Shown here piece after piece: positions 10,002 to 21,400 of a DNA stretch of 64,000 nt; the first letter of the stretch is position 1; every line of letters starts with the position of its first letter. Position numbers and translations under genes: made by a program. The stretch covers positions 22,650,828-22,714,827 of the forward strand of contig NC_091141.1 of the NCBI RefSeq assembly GCF_041381155.1, read 5' to 3'. The stretch is from Argopecten irradians (taxonomy: Eukaryota > Mollusca > Bivalvia > Pectinida > Pectinidae). The notes under the pieces are model-generated. The model made no database searches and was not told the origin of the DNA. It worked only from the letters and a program-made list of their open reading frames with translations.

Positions 10002-11223
10002 CCCAACGAAGTTGGCGGGGGATATACAAATGGGTTCTGTCCGTCCGTCCTTCCGTCCGTCCGTCCATCCGTACGAATGGTTTCCGGAGCATAACTCTAA
10101 AACCAGTAGAGATTATTTCCACGAAACTTCATACACACATTGGTCTTATGGTCTAGTAGTGCGTTTTGCTATTTTTAGGTTTTCATTTTTTGCATTTTTT
10201 CCGTAACCATGGAAACATTGCTGAAAATATCATATTTTTGTACCAGGTTCGTTCCGGAGCATAACTCTAAAACCAGAAGAGATATTTCCACGAAACCTCA
10301 TAGACACATTGGTCTTATGGTCTAGTAGTGCCTTTTGCTATTTTAAGGTTTTCACTTATTGTACTTTTTTCTGTAACCATGGAAACATTGCTGAAAATGG
10401 CAGATTTTTGTGTAAGAATCGTTTCCGGAGCACAACTCTAAGACCAGCAGAGATATTTCCATGAAACTTCATAGACACATTGTTCTTATGGTCTAGTAGT
10501 GCCTTTTTGCTATTTTTAGGTTTTCATTTTTTGCACTTTTTCCGTAACCATGGAAACATTGCTGAAAATATCATATTTTTGTACCAGGTTCGTTTCCGCA
10601 GCATAACTGGAAAACCGGTTGAGATATATGCACTGAACTCCATAGGCACATTAGTCTTATGGTCTAGTAGTGCCTTTTGCTATTTTAAGGTTTTCAGTTT
10701 TTGTACTTTTTTTCTGTAACCATGGAAACATTGTTGAAAATGGCAGATTTTTGTGTAAGAATCGTTTCAGGAGCACAACTCTAAAACCAGCAAAGATATT
10801 TCCATGAAACTTCATAGACACATTTTATGTATGACTTCTAACTTTGTATTATGCTTTACTTTTTATTTAATATGCATGCAGTAAAACTCAGATATATCAA
10901 ACTCAATGACTATGAACATTCACTTAATTCCTATGTAACTCGTCGCTGTTCAAAACAAATCAAAAATCGCACTGTTAGCTGCTGAACTTTGTTAAAGCTA
11001 AGATCAATTCTGGTATTTTTCAAAGAAGCAAATGTTTTCAAAGTTGGTTTCACTTTGTTAAAAAAAACATAAATATGTTTTGTATATACATGTATTCTTC
11101 AATTGCAGTTGGGTTTTAAAATACTTTCCTTATACTCTTACTAGCATATAAAATTAAAATATTAATTGATTTAGCTCTCCATTGGCAGGGGATCTGAATG
11201 ACTATGTCCTTGTTCTTAGTTTA
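10002..11223 (+). mobile_element. Hairpin element H2 with about 170-bp core units
   Basis: Opens with the hairpin CCCCCGCCCAACGAAGTTGG continuing into CGGGGG, then a (TCCG)n microsatellite, then five units of about 170 bases (each has CCGGAGCATAACTCTAAAAC, ATATTTCCACGAAAC and CCATGGAAACATTGCTG). A non-repetitive segment from 10830 leads to the 3' end near CTCTCCATTGGCAGGGGAT. Its end touches the start of the H1 element at 11224. No transposase is encoded. Confidence 0.75.
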
Positions 11224-13449
11224 TTAGCTCACCTGGCCCGAAGGGCTGGTGAGCTATTGCCATGGCGCGGCATCCGTTGTCCGTCTATGGTCCGTCCGTC
11301 AACATTTTTCTTTAAACCGCTACTTGTCATAAAGTACTGCATGGGTTTTAACAAAATTTGGTCAGAAACTTCCTTAGGGGAAGGGGATCAGATTTTGCAT
11401 AAATGGTGACCCTGACCCCCCTGGGGCAGGAGGGGCGGGGCCCAATAGGGGTAATAGAGGTAAATCTTATAAATCGCTACTTGTACTAGAGTTCTGCATG
11501 GATTGCAACCAAATTTGGCCAGAAACTTCCTTAGGGGAAGGGGACCAGATTTTGCATAAATGGTGACCCTGACCCCCCTGGGGCAGGAGGGGCGGGGCCC
11601 AATAGGGGTAATAGAGGTAAATCTTATAAATCGCTACTTGTACTAGAGTTCTGCATGGATTGCAACCAAATTTGGCCAGAAACTTCCTTAGGGGAAGGGG
11701 ACCAGATTTTGCATAAATGGTGACCCTGACCCCCCTGGGGCAGGAGCTCCGAGGGGCGGGGCCCAATAGGGGTAATAGAGGTAAATCCTATAAATCGCTA
11801 CTTGTCCTAGAGTTCTGCATGGATTGCAACCAAATTTGGCCAGAAACTTCCTTAGGGGAAGGGGATCAGATTTTGCATAAATGGTGACCCTGACCCCCCT
11901 GGGGCAGGAGGGGCGGAGCTCAATAAGGGTAATAGAGGTAAATCCTATAAATCGCTATTTGTCCTAGAGTTCTGCATGGATTGCAACCAAATTTGCCAGA
12001 AACTTCCTTAGGGGAAGGGGATCAGATTTTGCATAAATGGTGACCCTGACCCCTCTGGGGCAGGAGGGGCGGAGCTCAATAAGGGTAATAGAGGTAAATC
12101 CTATAAATCGCTATTTGTCCTAGAGTTCTGCATGGATTGCAACCAAATTTTGCCAGAAACTTCCTTAGGGGAAGGGGATCAGTTTTTGCATAAATTGTGA
12201 CCCTGACCCCCCTGGGGCAGGAGGGGCGGGGCCCAATTGGGGTAATAGAGGTAAATCCTATAAATTGCTACTTGTCCTAGAGTTCTGCATGGATTGCAAC
12301 CAAATTTGGCCAGAAACTTCTTAGGGGAAGGGGATCAGATTTTGCATAAATGGTGACCCTGACCCCCCTGGGGCAGGAGGGGGCGAGCTCAATAAGGGTA
12401 ATAGAGGTAAATCCAATAAATCGCTATTTGTCCTAGAGTTCTGCATGGATTGCAACCAAATTTTGCCAGAAACTTCCTTAGGGGAAGGGGATCAGTTTTT
12501 GCATAAATGGTGACCCTGACCCCCCTGGGGCAGGAGGGGCGGGGCCCAATTGGGGTAATAGAGGTAAATCCTATAAATTGCTACTTGTCCTAGAGTTCTG
12601 CATGGATTGCAACCAAATTTGGCCAGAAACTTCTTTAGGGGAAGGGGATCAGATTTTGCATAAATGGTGACCCTGACCCCCCTGGGGCAGGAGGGGCCGA
12701 GCTCAATAAGGATAATAGAGGTAAATCCAATAAATCGCTATTTGTCCTAGAGTTCTGCATGGATTGCAACCAATTTTGGCCAGAAATTTCTTTAGGGGAA
12801 GGGGATCAGATTTTGCATAAATGGTGACCCTGACCCCCCTGGGGCAGGAGGGGCGGGGCCCAATTGGGGTAATAGAGGTAAATCCTATAAATTGCTACTT
12901 GTCCTAGAGTTCTGCATGGATTGCAACCAAATTTGGCCAGAAACTTCTTTAGGGGAAGGGGATCAGATTTTGCATAAATGGTGACCCTGACGCCCCTGGG
13001 GCAGTAGGGGCAGGGCCCAATAGGGGTAATAGAAGTTAATCCTATAAATCGCTACTTGTCCTAGAGTTCTGCATTGATTGAACATTACCAAATTTGGCCA
13101 CAAACATCCTTTGGGGAAGGGAAACAAAACTTGTATAAATTTTGATTCTGACCTCCCTGGGGCAGGAGGGGCGGGGCCCAATAGGTGAAATAGAAGTAAA
13201 TCCTAAAAATCCCTACTTGTCCTAGAGTTCTGCATGGATTGTAACCAAATTTGGCCAGAAACATCCTTGAGGTTAACAGAATTCGTATAAATTTTGGCTT
13301 TGACCACTGGAGCAGAAAGAGTGGGGCCCAATAGGGGAATTAGAGGTAAATATTCAAATTCCATCAGAAAAGAAACAATGAACTTATATTCAGAACATTA
13401 CTTGGCATTACAAACCAGGTGAGCGATACATGCCCTCTGGGCCTCTTGT
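11224..13449 (+). mobile_element. Hairpin element H1, whole, about 13 core units
   Basis: Starts TTAGCTCACCTGGCCCGAAG, a self-complementary 5' hairpin, then a short GTCC/TCCG microsatellite, then about 13 units of 157 bases, and ends with CAGGTGAGCGATAC and the hairpin GGCCCTCTGGGCC followed by TCTTGT. Between about 12060 and 12900 units alternate between two types (GAGCTCAATAAGG and GGGCCCAATTGGGG), making a two-unit higher-order repeat near 314 bases. Non-autonomous. The plan resembles the pearl/CvA type of bivalve elements that have been linked to Helitron-like transposons; that link is inference. Confidence 0.85.
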
Positions 13450-14751
13450 ATTTAATAATGTAAAAAAGATACAATTGTGGATTAATAGGATAAATTATGG
13501 ATGAGACAGGAGAACCACAACCCTCTGGATTGTTCTTAATTAGCCAAATCGTGGCTAATTTGTCATACCCTAAGGGATGACAGAGAAATCTACTGATGAC
13601 AAATCAATAAATGTGAGAGAATTTGTTGTCACACCATCAGGGAAAGTTTATATTATTTTCTCACTGAATTACCATATTGTGTAACTAGTATGGACTAAAA
13701 GGCAAGGATTTCATGATAATGTGGCTGAGTTGTCATCACTGGTGTGACATCATTATGTGTTGTTATAACTGCCACATAATCATTTCACTTGTTGACGCAT
13801 GTATACAAAGATCTTGTGTAGAATCTCATTACCCTCACACCACTAAAACAGTAATAGTTGAGAGACCACAACTTTCTGACCCATCCCAGGTGTGAGAAAA
13901 TTTAGTAGTAAGAATTAAAAATAGTAAGCATTGCCTTGTGCAAGTCTATATGGAGTTAAAATAATAGAGATAGAGTGATCTCCCTTACCACATTTCCTGT
14001 TGACTGTCATACTGTGGCTACCAGTAAACTGTTATGAATGCATTAGTGATAATGAGGACATAGACAAGGAACATGTCGCAGATAAAACAACAGATTAGCA
14101 GGCTCATTACCAAGGGTAGGTTTAGTGGTTGATATTTCTCTCTATCCACACATTACAAAGCTTTATATACAAACCAGCATAGAACATAAATGTGTATTGA
14201 TATTGATTTGGTTTATATAGATCATGAACTGAGCGTTATAACCCCGCCACTCACTGAACAAGGTCAGCTACTCATCTAATCGGTCTATAATACAGTGATT
14301 GGCCTCCCCAGGCCGCGAATCAAGTACATTTCAACAATGCACTTGTATTTATGTAAATGGGCGACCCTAATTATGAGTCATAGCCCTCAAAGGCTACTTA
14401 AACATGTATGATTGATCATATAGTACAGTGCCTGCTGTGAACCGCTATTGTCATATATATGTGTCTGTAAATTAGGTTAGATCCTGGTGTAAATGACCTA
14501 TTGTGTGGTTATTGTCATTAAAGTTCATTGTCAGCTTTTTACACACTCTGTTTGATAAACATTCATATCAAAGTCAAGCTATTAAAAATTGACCATGCAA
14601 GTCATTCAAATGGTGATTATTAAATCTATATTAACAACAGTTTAGAAAAAATAATATTTAAGCTTAACTTAATCATTTAAGTCATTGTTTAATTAACATT
14701 AAATAGTTCTTTTAATCAACACTCAAAATATAGATTTAAAATCCCACTACA
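13450..14751. other. No gene or repeat recognised
   Basis: Unique AT-rich sequence upstream of the OTULIN-like gene. Short open stretches have no splice-consistent partners. Confidence 0.55.
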
Positions 14752-15146
14752 TTTCTGAAGTTTACGGCTTTTGATTTTTCAAATGGGAATGTAAAACAAG
14801 ATTGATTATTTTGTAGACGTCGCAAAATTAAGTTATTAACTGAATGTAATACTACACTAATCATCATCTTCTTAACAATTTGATTAAAATTAATTATATT
14901 TTAATGTTTATAGCATGGATCATCTTATGTTTCCTGCCGTCGCCCTAATTACCATGCATTAGTTGACTATCACTGCACCAGATGGCAAAACAGAGGAATT
15001 AATCTTCATTGTTAACATAAATTACACAGGGAAACATTTGTTTGGTGTTGTAAACCCATTTTATGCCATTGATATATGTTCCTATGTTGTTATTGTTTTT
15101 AAGGAACTTTTCTTTTTTGTTTCGGAAAGGTAGTGGGACCTTAAAA
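14752..15146 (-). mobile_element. Family Z element, inverted, left end worn
   Basis: The right border GAAAGGTAGTGGGACCTT is the complement of the family start, and the interior (ATGTTTCCTGCCGTCG, AGTTGACTATCACTGC) is the reverse complement of the copies at 54056 and 31490. The end near 14752 (GGCTTTTGATTTTTCAAAT) is decayed. Confidence 0.7.
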
Positions 15147-16048
15147 TTATTTAGTCAAAAAAGAGAAAATTTTATTTTACATATGTTTTAGTGGAGGCAT
15201 ATGACTTGTGTCTGGTCCTGTTGTATACTTATTATAAATCATGTCACATTTCAATATAACTAAAATTCTAGATCTTGACATGTTGTTTAATATCTTCCTA
15301 CCTCTACAATAAAAGAACAACAAATTCGGATAACTAAAACTGGTAATATACCTGTGTAGGTAATACAGCCAGTAACAACAACGTTACTTTTAGGAATCTA
15401 ACTAAGATGTTGAGTATATGCTCTCCATTCAAACATTTCAATTGGAGTAAGAAAAATACTGCCACATTATATTTATCTCACTGCCGATTGGTTGCTTGTC
15501 TGTTGACAGAAGGTTCCATAGGACACCTATATAAGTATCAAGTGAAAGGTCGTTAGTATAAATACTTACTTACTTATATTGTGTTGTGTTTTATTCACTT
15601 GCTCCACTTAATTCAGCTGTGAATGAATACCTGCTAATTGAAGGCATTGCGTGTATGTACATGCTTTTTTACCTCATGTTTAATCTTCTATTATAACACT
15701 AAAATGGGAGTTTTGACTGAATGCTAACTCCCTAAGGACTTAAGAAATACAATAGTTTTATGAAGCAGCCAATTAGAAATACAAAAGTTTCAGAAACAAC
15801 CAATTAGATGGTTTTGGTTTGATTATATAACAGAATAGAATTTAAAGGGACATGAACCTAAATAAACCATGTAAATTTGAGTAAAATACATATTTAAGAC
15901 GTGTCAGTTACCTTACTAAGTAATATACATCAGTTATTGTGCAAATGTGTCAAATAAAATAGTTATATTGGAAATTCCATCTTTCTGTATTTTGAAAGCC
16001 CCGGTCGAATTTTATAACGATAGTATAGTAGTGTTGAACATTAGTGAC
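15147..16048. other. Unique sequence, possible distal promoter material
   Basis: Contains an inverted CCAAT (GATTGGTTG near 15486) about 40 bases before CTATATAAG (near 15529). This could be a TATA-type promoter, but no transcript structure supports it. Nothing else is recognised. Confidence 0.3.
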
Positions 16049-16178
16049 CTCCCACAATGCACTGCACAAAATGTAAACAAAATGGTGGGTCAAAAACGTG
16101 GGTGAAGCAAACACAAACGAATTCTGATAGAAAACAGTGTACGCCAAGAGTCAGTTACGTGCACGATTTGGAAAGTAG
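16049..16178 (+). promoter_or_regulatory. ZNF143/STAF-type site and candidate untranslated exon 1
   Basis: The 18 bases CTCCCACAATGCACTGCA at 16049-16066 fit the published STAF/ZNF143 consensus YWCCCRNMATSCMYYRCR at every position. Such sites lie close to transcription starts. Downstream, an AG|GTAAAT donor at 16178/16179 could end a first exon that splices to the acceptor at 16598. That exon holds only a short upstream frame (ATG near 16081, stop after seven codons). Confidence 0.5.
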
Positions 16179-16598
16179 GTAAATATAAATGGATCGCTGA
16201 AATGCAAGAGACGGGAGCAACTCCCCACTTTATACTTGCGTGATGTACATATGTGCAATAAGTCAGGAACTCAGGCCTCACGTAGGTTGCCCTTAAGAAA
16301 TACTCGGATTGAAACTTTTGAATTATAAATTCTTATGTTTATTTTGAAATCCTTCATTTGTCCCACTTAAAAATTAGAAATGTGGAAAACAAATATTCCT
16401 GTTTTCATGCAAGTTTGTTTGTTCAAAAAACCAAAAATAGAATGGCTATTTTTTGAATGCACTTTTTTCAGGACACTCTTAAGACAATTCCCAATGTTTT
16501 CCTGTCGTTTTAATTAGATAAAACAGAATAGATCTATAGCATACAATTCAAAGTTATCAACTACTAACTATATATAACTCTATGTTCTGAATTTGCAG

Positions 16599-18438
16599 GA
16601 GACGAGCCATGACGAAGGAGGAAGCGGTATGGGGAACACTGCCTCCAACGATGAATCTCCTTCAATCCGCTACAACGCTCGTGAGGATATAGTAGTAGGT
16701 CTGCCTGAACGCTCTGCCAACATCCCAATGTCTCCCACGAAGCCACGCCAGCGTCGTCGCAAGCAGCGCAAGTCTGTAAATGCTGACAAGGCAAGGCCAC
16801 GTCGGCCACGACCACGTGACAGTGTTAGTGTGAGCAGTGATGAAGGTGATAATCCGCTAAATATATCCTATGATGCATCAGATTTAGAAACGGGGTCCCT
16901 TAAAGGGAATCTGAGTATACGTTCCCTGAGTGAAAGGAGTTTTAGATATGGATATGAACACGAAAAGTTTTACGAAGGTAAAGATGGGAAAGGAAATGAC
17001 TCGAAAGAGGTGGAAATGATTGTAGAAAATGCTAATGGTACCCTGACACAAGAGGAGACAACTCCAGCTGAAACATCCGGAGTTGTTGACTGTTCAGTTC
17101 TTCTCACTCCTCCTTCAGAGGAAGAGGCTTTAGCTTATGCGAACATCACTCATCCAAGGGGCGTAACTCACAGCACAACTCCCAATAGCAGTACAGAAAC
17201 GGACAGATCTATTGTAGAAAATTATGTCTCATTCGGTCCGATGTCGTCAAGTGGAGCCATATCTGGTGTGATGTCGTCAAGCGGAGCTATGTCTATATCA
17301 GATCAGGACGAGGATAAAGATACTAGCGCTACGGAGGTTAACACGTCACTGGTTAACACAGAAAACACAGACAATGGGAACAACATTCTACACAACCACA
17401 CATCACAAGGTTTGACAGGGACTCTAGATAATGGTCCTCCTCTCATAGACACAACGGACAACCACACCACCGGGGGCGAACTTATTCACAACACAGCAGG
17501 AGAGCTTATTAATACTACAGCAAAAGAGTGTTCACGTAACACGTCATCTGGAAATAATACTAGTAGCTCCTCATCTCCATTCAAATCAGCAAGTAGTCAT
17601 GTTTATGGTCAGTCCAGCTCCACGTCTGGTAACATGAGTGTTGATGACGAAGGTACGACCGACAGCTTGTCCTCACTTCAAAGTGACCGAAAGTTTGACC
17701 GAAGCTTCCAACAATCACTATTACACAGACTTCATGAATATTCCACAGGGGGAAGTAATTCTACATCTCTGGAGACTTCGCCTGATATCTCACCATATCA
17801 TCGAGCAAATAGTGGTGTATCTAGTCGACAGGAAAGTCTTTCTGACCTGGCAACCTCAGATAGTGAAATTTTCAACATGGAAGGTGGCTCTGAATCTGTT
17901 GAGCAGGAGTTTACAAAAATTGAGGGCGAACTCGGACATTTAGATGAAGAGTTTGTATCTTTGAATACCAAACTAACAGAACTTATGAGTAAGTCTGCAA
18001 CATTGAGTAGTGAAAACCTGACAACTCTTCCCAGTTTGTGTGTCGACACAGAGTCTGACTCTGTCCCTCCATCGCCTGTACGCATACATAACAATGCCTT
18101 ATTGTGTAACAAGAAACTCAAACATTGTGTGTCTGGTAATTCTAGTCAATCTCACAGCGATTCGTCCTTCAGTCCACAACACCATCCCTCAGACAGTGTT
18201 GACCTATCGTGGGAATACTACGACATGGATCCGGGAAACCTTCCTGGAAATTCACAATTTAAGGAGGAAGGAGAGGAAGATTCTGGAAATGTTGTTGTGC
18301 TTAAAGAAGAGAGCAGTGATGGTTTCTCAGGAGCTGAAGGAGAAAATGGTCACACCACATGTGATGATTTGGAAATGGACTCGTGCAATGATGGAATAGG
18401 GGAGGATAACTCTAGCCAGACTGACAAAATGGTTACAG
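16599..18438 (+). CDS. OTULIN: OTULIN-like exon 1 (first coding exon): disordered N-terminal region
   Basis: Acceptor TTTGCAG at 16598; donor ACAG|GTGAGT at 18438, leaving phase 1. The in-frame ATG at 16629 follows an out-of-frame ATG at 16609. The exon encodes residues 1-603 with low-complexity Ser/Thr/Asn tracts and a small repeat (MSSSGAISG / MSSSGAMS). It holds two thirds of the protein in one exon. Confidence 0.85.
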
Positions 18439-21400
18439 GTGAGTAACAGAAGAATAACAGGAGAGTTAACTTAATTCACAGAGCCTAACTTGATTTCTAT
18501 TAAAAGTTCACAAAACAGATTGGACTTTGCCAATGGGCACACAGAACAGTTAGAAGGGAAATAACTCTAATTGCTGACTTTAAAGTTCATGTCATACTGT
18601 ATTTATTTTGGAGAAATTAGAGGAATATACCAAAAGTAATGAGATAAAATATTGATCATGATTGCAAGCGAGCTGTCATAAGGAGGGGGTGGGGGATTTT
18701 GCGAGGAAAACATGATGGATGAATATGGTCTTTAACTACTTGACCTATATAATCTGTCAAAATTTGCTGATAGGGTGCACCATGTAATGAAGGGAAGTAA
18801 CTATGATAGGTCAGAATTGACTGAAGTGATTCTCGATCCATTCACCTGTCAAGTCTACTGATAGAGAAGAAGAAAGGGGAGTAACTCTGATAGTAATTTG
18901 TACATTACACAGGGTGTAATGAAGGGAAGTAACTATGATAGTTTAGAATTGACTGAAGTGATTCTCGATCCATTCACCTGTCAAGTCTACTGATAGAGGA
19001 GAAGAAAGGGGAGTAACTCTGATAGTAACTTATACATTACACAGGGTGTAATGAAGGGAAGTAACTATGATAGTTCAGAATTGACTGAAGTGGTTCTCGA
19101 TCCATTCACCTGTCAAGTCCACTGATAGAGGAGAAGAAAGGGGAGTAACTCTGATAGTAATTTATACATTACACAGGGTGTAATGAAGGGAAGTAACTAT
19201 GATAGGTCAGAATTGACTGAAGTGGTTCTCGATCCATTCACCTGTCAAGTCCACTGATAGAGGAGAAGAAAGGGGAGTAACTCTGATAGTAACTTATACA
19301 TTACACAGGGTGTAATGAAGGAAAGTAACTATGATAGTTCAGAATTGACTGAAGTGAATCTCGTTCCCATCGTCTGTCAAGCTTAATGATTGAGGGAAAG
19401 AAAGGGGAGTAACTCTGATAGTAATTTATACATTACACAAGGTGTAATGAAGGGAAGTAACTATGATAGCTAGGTCAGAATTGACTGAAGTGATTCTCGA
19501 TCCATTCACCTGTCAAGTCCACTGATAGAGGAGAAGAAAGGGGAGTAACTCTGATAGTAATTTATACATTACACAGGGTGAAATGAAGGGAAGTTACTAT
19601 GATAGGTCAGAATTGACTGAAGTGATTCTCGATCCATTCACCTGTCAAGTCCACTGATAGAGGAGAAGAAAGGGGAGTAACTCTGATAGTAATTTATACA
19701 TTACACAGGGTGTAATGAAGGGAAGTAACTATGATAGCTAGGTCAGAATTGACTGAAGTGAATCTCGTTCCCATCGACTGTCAAGCTTAATATTTGAGGG
19801 AAGAAAGGGGAGTAACTCCTATAGATTAGAATATGTAAGTAATTTATACATTACAAATTACACAGGTGTAGTCCAGATTGGGAATAAAATGAACATGACG
19901 GAATATGCTGAACGAGAGTGGAGAGGAGACACTGACAAAGCAGCAACAATCAGACAGGTTGGTTAAGATCTTCATAGGATTGTATTTTCATTAGAGAAGC
20001 CTAAAAATTGTAGGCATTATAGGTAATCAGATTGTGTAAAATGTTACTGGGACCCATGGAGTATTGGAAATGAATCTTATGTTCACATCATGAAACATTC
20101 TTATAATATATAGTATTAATTAACTATTGATGTGGGAAACTGTGACTGGCCAAGACAAAATTTAAGATAATTTCATATATGAATTGTAATTTATACATTT
20201 TATGTCCATATTTATATTTGTAGGTTTTTCGTTAAAGAAGGTGACATCAGCTGCTAATACCTTTTACTCAAAGCCCCTGTCGATATAATTTAACTTAAAC
20301 AAAATGAAAATATAATGATGATGGTTGTTTATTTAAACTTTGGCTTTAATTTTATTGCTAGGCATATACAGAAGTGGTTAAATTAACCACCTGCCAGAAC
20401 CTGCAGCAGGTAAGGGGAGATAACTACTGCGGGATCCGTGGCTGTGTATATCAGTGCCTGTGTAATATGCACAGTCCTCGGCGTGTGTGGCGATCCCTCG
20501 ACGACACACTTTCAACACTCCAAAAACACTTTGCTGATCCTGCGTCTAGCCTCCGGTTGTGGAACTTTGCTGGCCGTATAACCCCTCAGGAACCTCTATC
20601 ACAGATGCAAGCTTGCCTAGCTTACTTATTCTCTAAGGTAAAGTCTCCCCTCAGGAGCCCCTTTCACACATGCAAGATTTCCTAATTTACTTATTCTCTA
20701 AGGTAGCTGAGTTTACCTTCGGAAGCATCTAGGCCTTTCACATTTGCAATTAACAAACTTTCTTATTCTGTAACTTTAAATAAAGTCTACCCTTGACGGC
20801 CCTATCACAGAAGCAAGCATGCCTAACCTTTTCTCTTACTTAAACAAGTCTATCCTCGACGGCTCTGTTACAAGAGTAGAATTGCCTATCTAATTTATTT
20901 TCTAAAGTTTCCCCTCAAGAGCCCCTATCACAGATGCTAGCTTGCCTAACTTACTACCTTGTAAAGCCCTATTACAGAAGCAAGCTTGACAAACTTACTT
21001 ATTCTCAAAGGTTAAATCTACCCTTGGGATCCCCTATAAGCTGTACACCTGATTTCCAGATAAAGAAGTTGCAGCTTATTCACTGGAAAATATAGAAATT
21101 GTTAGCCCGGTGAAACTGCAAGGGGCTATATTGTTAGTCTTCATCTGTCTGTCTGTACACATCTTCTTTCCAGACAATAACTTGAGAATGAATTGATGGA
21201 TATAATGATTTCCAGATATTTGAGAATGGATTCATTGATTTTACTAAAATAGATTGTTTTGGAAATGTTGATGTAAATCCATCATCAATAAATAAAGTTC
21301 ATCATAATTATTATTATTATAGATGATATTTGAGAATGGATGAATTGATTATGATGAATTTTTATACGATAGTAGTTTAGGAGATAACACAGCTTGGAAT

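Noticed and set aside
11224-13449. Classical Helitron
   Set aside because: A 3' hairpin is present, but the CTRR end and 5' TC start are not met exactly and no Rep/helicase is encoded.
16564-16815. Minus-strand frame opposite the OTULIN-like N-terminus
   Set aside because: Shadow of the real coding strand, with no family features.
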